Part shown: positions 18,120-24,978 of the stretch, piece after piece
Numbering within the stretch: position 1 is the stretch's first letter
Layout: each line of letters starts with the position of its first letter
Source: Streptomyces sp. AM 2-1-1
Lineage (GTDB): Bacteria; Actinomycetota; Actinomycetes; Streptomycetales; Streptomycetaceae
DNA: 64,000 nt
Direction of reading: 5' to 3'
Assembly (NCBI RefSeq): GCF_029167645.1
Contig: NZ_CP119147.1
Span: 5,226,501-5,290,500, forward strand
The notes under the pieces: generated by a model
Told to the model about the DNA's origin: nothing
Databases searched by the model: none
The model's input: only the letters and a program-made list of their open reading frames with translations
Program-made: the position numbers and the translations under genes

Positions 18120-18533
18120 CTACGCGAGGGGTACGACCACTTCGATGCGCTTTCCGGTGTCGGTCGGGATCACCGACACGTCCGTCGCCAGACGGCCCAC
18201 CATGGACCAGCCGTAACCGCCCACGGTGTACTGGCCCGGGGCGCGCGAGGGAGCGACGGGGAGTTCGGTGCTCGCGTCCGCGACGGACAGCAGCAGCTCG
18301 TCGCCCCGGATCCGCGCGGAGAAGCCGGTGAGGCCCCCACCGTGCCGGAACGCGTTGGTCACCAGCTCCGAGGTGACCAGGAGGGCGTCGGCCCGGACGA
18401 TCTCCTCCCGGCTCGCCCCGTCACCGGGGGCGAAGTGGGTGCGGAGCAGCTCATCGACATGCTCACGCGCGGCGGCCGCACTGATCGGGAGGGCGGCGCC
18501 GGTGACGAGAACGCTTGTAAGCTCCACGCTCAC
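18120..18533 (-). CDS. Anti-sigma-type histidine-kinase-like ATPase (RsbW family)
   Basis: 137 residues, a lone HATPase_c domain. The N-box is ALLVTSELVTNAFRHG (about residues 62-77), followed by LLLSVADAS with the ADP-binding Asp and the Gly-rich GGYGWSMVGRLATDVSV. Such proteins bind and inhibit sigma factors or phosphorylate STAS antagonists. Two starts are possible, GTG 18533 and GTG 18527, with GGGGAGG 4 or 10 nt away; the protein is otherwise unchanged. The convergent STAS gene 188 bp away is a possible partner, although that STAS lacks the usual phosphorylated Ser. Confidence 0.82.
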   Translation of the reverse strand: MSVELTSVLVTGAALPISAAAAREHVDELLRTHFAPGDGASREEIVRADALLVTSELVTNAFRHGGGLTGFSARIRGDELLLSVADASTELPVAPSRAPGQYTVGGYGWSMVGRLATDVSVIPTDTGKRIEVVVPLA

Positions 18534-18643
18534 GCTGCCTCCCCTGCCTGTCTGCTTGCAACGTCTCGGTCGCACCTGCCCAACGATCCCAGGCTTACAC
18601 AGTCGGCAGCCCTCCCATGACCAGGGGGTCACCGAGAAGTCGC

Positions 18644-19174
18644 TCACCCACCGGTCCTCCGCGCACCGCCACCCGGATCCGTCCGGAGCAGGTGGAGGTT
18701 GGGCGCCTGCGCCGCGTTCCGGTACTCGGGCAGTTCGACGACCGTGACGCCGGAGTCTTCGAGGAACCCGGTGCCGTCGGCGTCGGTGACGAAGGTGTCG
18801 GGCTCGCTCCAGGCGGTGACCACGCGGCGGAGGCCTGAGTCCCGGATGAGTCGGGCGCAGGGGCGGGGGCGGGACGCCCGCTGGGCACAGGGTTCCAGGG
18901 AGCTGTAGATCGTGGCGGTGGCGAGCCGGACGTCGTCCCCGGCGATCTTGGCGAGTGCGCCTTCCTCGGCGTGGTCGTGCGGGTCGTTCTCGCGGGAGTG
19001 GCCGCGGGCCAGCTCGGTTCCGTCGGCCGCGACGACGACCGCTCCCACGCTGAAAGCGGTCTCCGACGGCGGACAGAGAGCGGCCAACTCGCAGGCGAGA
19101 GCCAGCCAGTTCCGGTCGGCCGCGGTCGGCTCGCGGCCGGTGCCGGGGGCGCCGGCCGAGGGGGTGGTGCTCAT
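18644..19174 (-). CDS. RibD-like pyrimidine deaminase (stand-alone)
   Basis: 176 residues, cytidine-deaminase fold. Zinc ligands and catalytic Glu are visible in DHAEEGAL and SSLEPCAQRASRPRPC, the second resembling the LEPC...PC motif of RibD deaminases rather than that of free cytidine deaminases. ATG 19174 overlaps the stop of the upstream reductase gene by 4 bp (ATGA). Together the two proteins correspond to the two halves of bifunctional RibD, encoded separately and in reversed order. No other riboflavin gene is present nearby, so the pair may act in another pterin, deazaflavin or pyrimidine pathway. Confidence 0.85.
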   Translation of the reverse strand: MSTTPSAGAPGTGREPTAADRNWLALACELAALCPPSETAFSVGAVVVAADGTELARGHSRENDPHDHAEEGALAKIAGDDVRLATATIYSSLEPCAQRASRPRPCARLIRDSGLRRVVTAWSEPDTFVTDADGTGFLEDSGVTVVELPEYRNAAQAPNLHLLRTDPGGGARRTGG

Positions 19175-19869
19175 CGGGGCTCCGTCGACGTGTCCTTGGG
19201 TGCGTACCTCAGGAGTACCACGTCACCGATCCGGCGGATCTCCAGGAGACGGAGGCGGGCGCCGGGGCCACCGGGGTAGTCCGCCGGCCCGAGCATGCGT
19301 ACCGCGTCGGACTGGCCGACCAGGAGCGGGGCGAGGACGATCTGGAGCTCGTCGGCGAGCCCGGCGGCGAGGAGCTGTGTGTGGAGGGTGCCGCCGCCTT
19401 CGACCATGAGCCGCCCGACGCCGTACTCGTCGCCGAGGACGTCGAGCGCGGCCGGCCACACGGCGCCGGCGGGGATCCTCCGGACGGCGGCCAGACCGCC
19501 GAGGGCGGCACGGGCCTTCGCGGTGGCCTCGTCGCCGGCCGCCAGGACGAGCTTGTCGCCGCCGTGGTGCCAGAACTTCCAGCCGGGGTCGAGATCGCCC
19601 GTCCCCGTGACGGTGACCTTCAACGGGTACTCCGGCCGGCCGGCGGCTACCCGGGACGCCCTGCGCTCGGCCGAGTTGACGAGGAGGCGGGGGTCGTCGG
19701 AGCGGAGCGTGCCGGCTCCGACGAGGATGGCGTCGACCCCTGCCCGTACGGAGTCGACGCGCTCGAAGTCCTCCTCGTTGGAGAGCAGGAGCCGGTCCTC
19801 GCCCGGGCGGGTGTCGAGGTAGCCGTCGAGCGACACGGCCGCGGACAGCAGGACGTAAGGGCGGGACAC
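19171..19869 (-). CDS. RibD C-terminal-like reductase (DHFR fold)
   Basis: 232 residues matching the RibD_C/dihydrofolate-reductase-like domain: opening YVLLSAAVSLDGYLDT, DAILVGAGTLRSDDPRLLVN, NADPH-site RLMVEGGGTLHTQLL, and ADELQIVLAPLLVG. In riboflavin synthesis this domain reduces the ribosyl side chain of the deaminated pyrimidine with NADPH. The GTG at 19869 has GGGGAGAG close upstream. First gene of a two-gene operon with the deaminase (4-bp overlap). Confidence 0.87.
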   Translation of the reverse strand: MSRPYVLLSAAVSLDGYLDTRPGEDRLLLSNEEDFERVDSVRAGVDAILVGAGTLRSDDPRLLVNSAERRASRVAAGRPEYPLKVTVTGTGDLDPGWKFWHHGGDKLVLAAGDEATAKARAALGGLAAVRRIPAGAVWPAALDVLGDEYGVGRLMVEGGGTLHTQLLAAGLADELQIVLAPLLVGQSDAVRMLGPADYPGGPGARLRLLEIRRIGDVVLLRYAPKDTSTEPR

Positions 19870-20358
19870 ACTCTCTCCCCGGGGGATGCGCGGGTGGACA
19901 TCGGGCGGGACCGTCACCGGCCCCTTCGGTGGCCGGTGACGTCGGGACCCATACCTACATCTCTACCCCCGTCCCGCCATCCGGCGCCCCCCGACCCGGT
20001 GCGTTCGGTGACCGGCCGACGGGTGGCCTTCGGGAGGCCGAGAGGGCCCCGCAGGACCCCGTGACCATGAGGGAGTGGACGACGGAGGGCCGTCACGGGC
20101 GGCGACGCGGCACGAACAGCGCGCGTTGCGCGTCGGGATCACCCCGGACCCGGGGCCGGTGCTCCGAGACGGCGCTTCGGACGCGCCCGCGCACCCGGGC
20201 GGGAGAGCGACGGGCCGGCCGGAGTCTCCCGGGCCGAAGGAGCGGACGGTGCATCCGAGGGCGCGTCACGAGCGCCGCGCGCCGTCCGGCACGCCCTCGC
20301 GGTGGGTAAAGGGTGCATTGCGCTCCGCTCATGGGCGGCGGCCGCTACGGTGGTGCGC
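19870..20358. other. Intergenic, promoter region
   Basis: 489 bp between divergent genes, with no gene recognised. The only assignable element is TACGGT at 20346-20351, the likely -10 of the rightward gene. Confidence 0.5.
20346..20351 (+). promoter_or_regulatory. -10 box of a probable leaderless transcript
   Basis: TACGGT ends 7 nt before the GTG at 20359, placing the transcript start at the start codon. No -35 consensus is visible. Confidence 0.5.
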
Positions 20359-20718
20359 GTGGACGACCTCGACGCCGACGAAGCCGACAAATGGCCCCTC
20401 CCACCACCCTGGATGTGGGACTGCGGAGACTGCGTGACCCTGTACCGGCGGATGAGGGAAGCGCCCGAACTCGCTTCCGCCGCGCGGGAGGAGGTGGGCC
20501 CCGGCATCGACTGCGACCCCTTCGACCAGGTGATCACCACGCAGATCCGGCTCTCCCGGCACATCGCCGACGAGCACACGGCGCACGTGCCGGCCACGGT
20601 GGAGTCGTGCGGGCGCTGCGCCTCGGACGCGGTGTCCACGACGATGCCGCAGGCGCTCGTCCTGGAGCACCGGGCCAGGCACCTGGTGGTGCCGCCCAGC
20701 ATCGTGGGAGGCATCTGA
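20359..20718 (+). CDS. Small CxxC-containing conserved protein
   Basis: 119 residues, acidic start VDDLDADEADKWPLPPPW. It contains two Cys pairs, CGDC at about residues 24-27 and CGRC in the second half, spaced about 60 residues apart, plus His in SRHIADEHTAH, so a zinc site is plausible. GTG 20359 is chosen over 20350 and 20353 because a TACGGT box ends 7 nt upstream, the geometry of leaderless Streptomyces genes. Function unknown. It converges on the HelD-type helicase gene (54-bp gap). Confidence 0.7.
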   Translation: MDDLDADEADKWPLPPPWMWDCGDCVTLYRRMREAPELASAAREEVGPGIDCDPFDQVITTQIRLSRHIADEHTAHVPATVESCGRCASDAVSTTMPQALVLEHRARHLVVPPSIVGGI

Positions 20719-20772
20719 GCCGGGGGACGCCGAGGGCCGGCCCGGACCCTGGATCGGGCCCGCCCCGCCCCC

Positions 20773-23055
20773 TCAGCCCTCCGTCTCCGGCACCGCCGGA
20801 CCGAACCCGATCAGCCCGAGCCGCTGGGTCGCACGGGTCAGCGCCACGTACAGGTCGTTGACCCCCCGGGGAGAGCCGGTCCTGATCCGTTCCGGCGCCA
20901 CCACCACGACCGAGTCGAACTCCAGTCCCTTCGACTGCCGGGCGTCCAGGATCACCACCGGGGCCGCCAGGTCGGGTTCCGTTCCGTACGAGGCGGCCGG
21001 CAGGGCCTCGGCCAGCTCGGGGTGGAGTTCCGGCGGCGCGATCACGGCGACCTTCCCGTCGCCCCGGGCCTCCCGGGCGACGGCCTCGGCCGCCACACGC
21101 ACCAGCTTCTCCGGCTCCACCGTCAGGGTCCACGGCCGTACACCGGTGGCACGCACCGACCTCGGCGGCTCGAAGGCCGGGTCGCTCTCCCGCCGGACCT
21201 CGGCGGCCGCCTCCATGATCTCCTTCGGCGTCCGGTAGTTGACGTCCAGACGGGTGTGCTGCCAGCGGTCGCCGACGTACGGGCCGAGGATCTCCGCCCA
21301 GGAGTCGGCCCCCGCCGCCGAACCGGTCTGCGCGGGATCACCGACCAGGGTCATGGAACGGGTGGGGCAGCGGCGCATCAGCAGCCGCCAGGCCATCGCG
21401 GAGAGTTCCTGCGCCTCGTCGACGATGATGTGCCCGAAGGCCCAGGTCCGGTCGGCGGCGGCGCGTTCGGCCGCGCTGCGGTGGTCCACCTCCCGCTGGC
21501 GTTCGGCGAAGCGTTCGGCGTCGATGATGTCGTGCACGGAGAGGATCTCGGCGTCGTCCTCGTCCTCGAAGTCGGTGGAGCGCGAGCCGGTGGACAGGTC
21601 GAGGACCCCCTGGGCGTACGCGATGTGGCGTCGGCGCTCCGCCTCCTCGGCCGCCCGCCGCGCGCTGTCGTCCTCGCCGAGCAGTTCGGCCGCCTCGTCG
21701 AGCAGCGGGATGTCCGCCGGGGTCCACTCCGTGCGGTCCGTCAGACCGGTGGGGTCGGTGCCCGCGCGGCGGATGGACTCCGCCTCCCCGGGCGGGAGAT
21801 GACTGGGCGAGGCGAGGAACGCGGCGAGGAGCCGTTCGGGGGTGAGGCGGGGCCAGAGGCCGTCGATCGCCGCGCGCACCTCCGGGTTGTCGGCCACCTC
21901 CTCGCGGAGCTGCTCGACGTCGGAGGGATCGAGCAGGTTGGGGCCGCCGAGCGGGTCTTCCCCGATGCGGTCGGCCAGCTGCCGCGTCAGCGCGTCGACG
22001 ATGCCGGAGGCGAAGGGGCGCCGGGCGAGGTTGTGCGGCAGCCCCGTGCCGCGGGCCTCCGTCCTGACGCGCAGGACCGTGTCGCGGTCGAGGAGCAGGG
22101 TGCCGTGGTCGTGGGCGATCGGGACGCTCCGGGCGGGCAGCGCCTGGCGGTCGGCGACCACCGCGCGCAGCACCTCGGCCATCCGGGCCGCGCCCTTCAC
22201 GGCAGCGGCCCGCGGGGTGTCCGCCCCGGTGGCCCGTACCCCGGGGAAGAGCTCGTCCGGGGTGGCGAGCAGTACGCCGGTCTCGCCGAGGGAGGGCAGC
22301 ACGTTGCCGATGTAACCCAGGAAGGCGGGGTTGGGGCCGACGATCAGCACCGCACGGCGGGCCAGTTGCTCGCGGTGGGCGTAGAGGAGGTACGCCGCGC
22401 GGTGCAGGGCGACCGCCGTCTTGCCGGTGCCGGGACCCCCTTCGACGACGAGGACCCCCCGGTGCGGGGCGCGGATGATGCGGTCCTGCTCGGCCTGGAT
22501 GGTCCGCACGATGTCGGTCATGCGGCCGGTGCGGGTGGCGTTCACGGCGGCCAGCAGGACGGCGTCGCCGTTGGGGTCCTCGTAGCCGGTGCGGAGGGCG
22601 GGCGCGGTCTCGTCCAGGTCCAGGATCTCGTCGTGCAGGGCGGTGACCTCGCGGTCGCGCGTCGTCAGGTGTCTGCGGCGGCGGAGCCCCATCGGGGTGT
22701 GGCCCGTCGCGAGGTAGAACGGACGGGCCACCGGCGCGCGCCAGTCGATGAGCAGGGGCGTACGCGCCTCGTCCTCGTCGCGGATGCCGAGGCGGCCGAT
22801 GTGGTGGTGCGCGCCGTCGCGGAGGTCGATGCGGCCGAAGCAGAGCCCGTCCTCCACGGCGTTCAGCGCGGCGAGGCGGTCCGACTGCTCGGCGACCGTG
22901 ACGTCCCGCTCCAGCCGGGCCTGACGGCTGTGCACGGGCTGCCCCAGCGAACCCCGTACGGCCCCCTCGGCACGGTCCCGCAGGGCGTCGAGACGGTCGT
23001 GGAGCAGAGTGACGAATTCCTGCTCCCGGGCCATTTCCTCGCGTGACAAACTCAC
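20773..23055 (-). CDS. HelD/HelR-type RNA polymerase-associated helicase
   Basis: About 760 residues, superfamily 1 (UvrD-like). An N-terminal coiled coil (EQEFVTLLHDRLDALRDRAE) precedes the ATPase core: Walker A GGPGTGKTAVALHRAAYLLY near residue 205, Walker B IIVDEAQELSAM near 540, GDPAQTG, and near the C-terminus SKGLEFDSVVVV and LYVALTRATQRLGLIG. The sequence fits actinobacterial HelD, which strips stalled RNA polymerase from DNA; one branch (HelR) gives rifampicin tolerance. The start is uncertain: GTG 23055 opens the conserved part but has no ribosome-binding site, and GTG at 23106 or 23148 is possible. The rifampicin-associated 19-bp element was not found upstream. Confidence 0.85.
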   Translation of the reverse strand: MSLSREEMAREQEFVTLLHDRLDALRDRAEGAVRGSLGQPVHSRQARLERDVTVAEQSDRLAALNAVEDGLCFGRIDLRDGAHHHIGRLGIRDEDEARTPLLIDWRAPVARPFYLATGHTPMGLRRRRHLTTRDREVTALHDEILDLDETAPALRTGYEDPNGDAVLLAAVNATRTGRMTDIVRTIQAEQDRIIRAPHRGVLVVEGGPGTGKTAVALHRAAYLLYAHREQLARRAVLIVGPNPAFLGYIGNVLPSLGETGVLLATPDELFPGVRATGADTPRAAAVKGAARMAEVLRAVVADRQALPARSVPIAHDHGTLLLDRDTVLRVRTEARGTGLPHNLARRPFASGIVDALTRQLADRIGEDPLGGPNLLDPSDVEQLREEVADNPEVRAAIDGLWPRLTPERLLAAFLASPSHLPPGEAESIRRAGTDPTGLTDRTEWTPADIPLLDEAAELLGEDDSARRAAEEAERRRHIAYAQGVLDLSTGSRSTDFEDEDDAEILSVHDIIDAERFAERQREVDHRSAAERAAADRTWAFGHIIVDEAQELSAMAWRLLMRRCPTRSMTLVGDPAQTGSAAGADSWAEILGPYVGDRWQHTRLDVNYRTPKEIMEAAAEVRRESDPAFEPPRSVRATGVRPWTLTVEPEKLVRVAAEAVAREARGDGKVAVIAPPELHPELAEALPAASYGTEPDLAAPVVILDARQSKGLEFDSVVVVAPERIRTGSPRGVNDLYVALTRATQRLGLIGFGPAVPETEG

Positions 23056-23277
23056 TCCAGAACGGGCAGTGCATGCCCTGTTGATTTCGTTCGTGATGCT
23101 TTCCACAAAGGTTTTGCCGGATGCTCTCGTCCAGGGTCGGGAAAGCACACCGGAGGAATCGCGGAATTGTTCAGTTTAAGCGGACGTGCGCCTCGGACGC
23201 CACTGCGGACCGGGGCTTCCCCGTGTGCGGAGGCGGGAGTCCGGGCGGACTCCGCACGGCGTCCGCCGGCCTCGGCG

Positions 23278-23283
23278 TAGCCT
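23278..23283 (+). promoter_or_regulatory. -10 box of a probable leaderless transcript
   Basis: TAGCCT ends 6 nt before the ATG at 23290, consistent with transcription starting at the start codon. Confidence 0.5.
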
Positions 23284-23289
23284 TCCGCC

Positions 23290-23610
23290 ATGGACCCTTC
23301 CGCCGAGGCACCCACCGGTACGGCCGCCCCCGCCACGGCGGAACCGCACCCCGCCGTGCGACCCGCCGCGGACGGCCCGATGGCCGCCCCCGAGGTCACC
23401 TACACGGAGTGCCGCCGGTGCGGCACGCTCATCGCCGGCCTGGACGGGCGGTACGCCTGCGCCGGCTGCGGGTGGGTCAACGACCACTCGGAGGGCCACC
23501 GCGCGCTGCCGACCGCCGAGGACGACCCCGACTACCCGGGACCCGCCAGGACCGACGGCACACGGACCGCGGGGCGCGGGCGGCGCGGGGAGACCGCGGT
23601 CCGGCGCTGA
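23290..23610 (+). CDS. Small zinc-ribbon-like protein
   Basis: 106 residues: a disordered Ala/Pro-rich N-terminus, then one zinc-ribbon-like module CRRCGTLIAGLDGRYACAGCGW (Cys pairs C..C at about residues 41-44 and 56-59), then a charged disordered tail rich in Arg and Gly. ATG 23290 lies 6 nt after TAGCCT; M31 is a possible alternative start. Divergent from the HelD-type gene, so the two may share a control region. Function unknown. Only 9 bp separate its stop from that of the GntR-TetR regulator. Confidence 0.65.
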   Translation: MDPSAEAPTGTAAPATAEPHPAVRPAADGPMAAPEVTYTECRRCGTLIAGLDGRYACAGCGWVNDHSEGHRALPTAEDDPDYPGPARTDGTRTAGRGRRGETAVRR

Positions 23611-23619
23611 GGCCCCCGG

Positions 23620-24756
23620 TCAGCGGGGAGGCGTTGTGTCGAGCAGGGTGGCGAAGCCGTCCAGGAGACGCTGCAGGCCGAACTCGAAGAGCGCGTCGAG
23701 ATCGAAGTCGTACCCCGTCGACGTGACACGCTCCAACGTCGGGAACGCGCCGGCCGAGAAGGCCGCCCGGAGCTGCGACTCCTGGGTGTCCATCCATTCG
23801 TCGCTCGTCAGGCCGGTGAATTCCATGGCCGCGACTTCGGGCTCGATATTGATCGCCGTCCCCCGGATGTAGGTGAACAGGGTGACGTGGATCGTGAAGA
23901 GGAGCTGGTGGCCGAGACCGCGCCCGTCCAGCGACTGCAGCACGCACTCGGTGAACGGCATGGCCCCGGCGAGGAGCTGCGGCCTGGTGACGGACATCGC
24001 CGGTGCGAGCCACGGATGCCGGCGGAACGTCTCCCACAGCAGGCGGGAAGCGAGTTCCAGCCGCTCGCGCCACCCCGGCGGGGGGTCGGCCGGGAAACGC
24101 CATTCGGACCAGGCGGCGTCCATCATCCGCGTCAGCAGATCGTCCTTGTCGGTCACGTGCCGGTAGAGCGACATGGTCGCGGCCCCCAGCTCATGGGCCA
24201 CCCGTCGCATCGAGACCGCGCCCAGCCCTTCGGCGTCGGCGACGGAGATCGCCGTCGCGATGATCTGCTCCCGTGCCAGCGCGACGGACGGCCCGACCGG
24301 AGCAGGAGCAGGCCCGGGAGCAGGAGCAGGAGCAGGAGCGGGGACGGGTACGGAAGCGGGGGCGAGAGCGGGCATCCGGGCGGGAGTCGGGGATGCCGAA
24401 GCCGGGGCTGCGAGGGCGGGAGGCGCTCCGTCCACCACCGCTCCGTCCACCACCGCTCCGCCCACCACCGCTCCGTCCACGGCCGCTGTGTCCACGACCA
24501 CCGTGCCCACGCCGGAGACCGGCCGGACCAGCCCTTCGTGCCGCAGTTCGGCGATGACCTTGGTCGCGGTGGCCATGGCGACCCCCCACTGTCGCCCGAT
24601 CTCCCGGGTGGAGGGGATGCGGTCGCCGGGGCGTAGCTCCCCCGCCTCGATCCGCTGCCTCAGGACCGCCGCGATCCGGCGGTACGGCGGTTCCTGCGCC
24701 CGCACCTCGTCCCCCCGCGATTGGTCCTCCCGCGATTGGTCCTCCCGCGCCGCCAT
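23620..24756 (-). CDS. GntR-TetR fusion regulator
   Basis: 378 residues with two different DNA-binding domains. Residues about 20-90 are a GntR winged helix (PPYRRIAAVLRQRIEAGELRPGDRIPS... VSGVGTVVVDT). Residues about 158-210 are a TetR helix-turn-helix (ALAREQIIATAISVADAEGLG, MRRVAHELGAATMSLYRHVTDK), followed by a TetR_C tetracycline-repressor-like ligand domain. They are joined by a roughly 65-residue low-complexity linker of VVDGA and PAPA repeats that arises from in-frame DNA repeats. ATG 24756 has AGGAG 6 nt upstream. Divergent from a FAD monooxygenase gene, which it probably controls through the ACTAGTGC palindromes between them. Confidence 0.88.
   Translation of the reverse strand: MAAREDQSREDQSRGDEVRAQEPPYRRIAAVLRQRIEAGELRPGDRIPSTREIGRQWGVAMATATKVIAELRHEGLVRPVSGVGTVVVDTAAVDGAVVGGAVVDGAVVDGAPPALAAPASASPTPARMPALAPASVPVPAPAPAPAPGPAPAPVGPSVALAREQIIATAISVADAEGLGAVSMRRVAHELGAATMSLYRHVTDKDDLLTRMMDAAWSEWRFPADPPPGWRERLELASRLLWETFRRHPWLAPAMSVTRPQLLAGAMPFTECVLQSLDGRGLGHQLLFTIHVTLFTYIRGTAINIEPEVAAMEFTGLTSDEWMDTQESQLRAAFSAGAFPTLERVTSTGYDFDLDALFEFGLQRLLDGFATLLDTTPPR
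24430..24489. repeat. 15-bp in-frame tandem repeat in the regulator linker
   Basis: Three consecutive copies of GTCCACCACCGCTCC (24430-24444, 24445-24459, 24460-24474, the third with one change) and a degenerate fourth to 24489. Each unit encodes five residues (VDGAV/VVDGA), so copy number can change without frameshift. A separate AGGAGC-type repeat at about 24298-24345 encodes the PAPA part of the linker. Confidence 0.9.
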
Positions 24757-24791
24757 GCGCTGCTCCTGCCGTCGCTCCGTCCGAACCCCCC

Positions 24792-24801
24792 GCACTAGTG
24801 C
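24792..24801. promoter_or_regulatory. Palindrome GCACTAGTGC, candidate operator (proximal to regulator)
   Basis: A perfect 10-bp palindrome 36 bp upstream of the GntR-TetR start. A near-copy lies exactly 100 bp away at 24892-24901; a degraded third copy (GCACTCTAGCGC) occurs at about 24813-24824. Likely an autoregulatory site. Confidence 0.6.
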
Positions 24802-24891
24802 ACGTGGGGGTCGCACTCTAGCGCCTGGCGCGCGGCGAAAGAGGTCCGCACTCCGGCGAGGTGGTGTGGAAGGTGGTGCCACGATGCCACC

Positions 24892-24901
24892 GTACTAGTG
24901 C
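24892..24901. promoter_or_regulatory. Palindrome GTACTAGTGC, candidate operator (proximal to monooxygenase)
   Basis: Nine of ten positions match the palindrome at 24792. It lies 78 bp upstream of the monooxygenase ATG. Two copies in one divergent promoter region suggest coordinate repression of both genes. Confidence 0.6.
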
Positions 24902-24978
24902 GCAAGAGGGCGAACTGCCGTGGAAAAAGCGCGAGTAGTAGTGGTGAGGAGCGGTGCGTACGCTGTACATTCTTCTTC

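Noticed and set aside
23056..23289. Rifampicin-associated element upstream of the HelD-type gene
   Set aside because: The GGGGCTTGCGGCAAGGCCCC-type palindrome is not present in this region.
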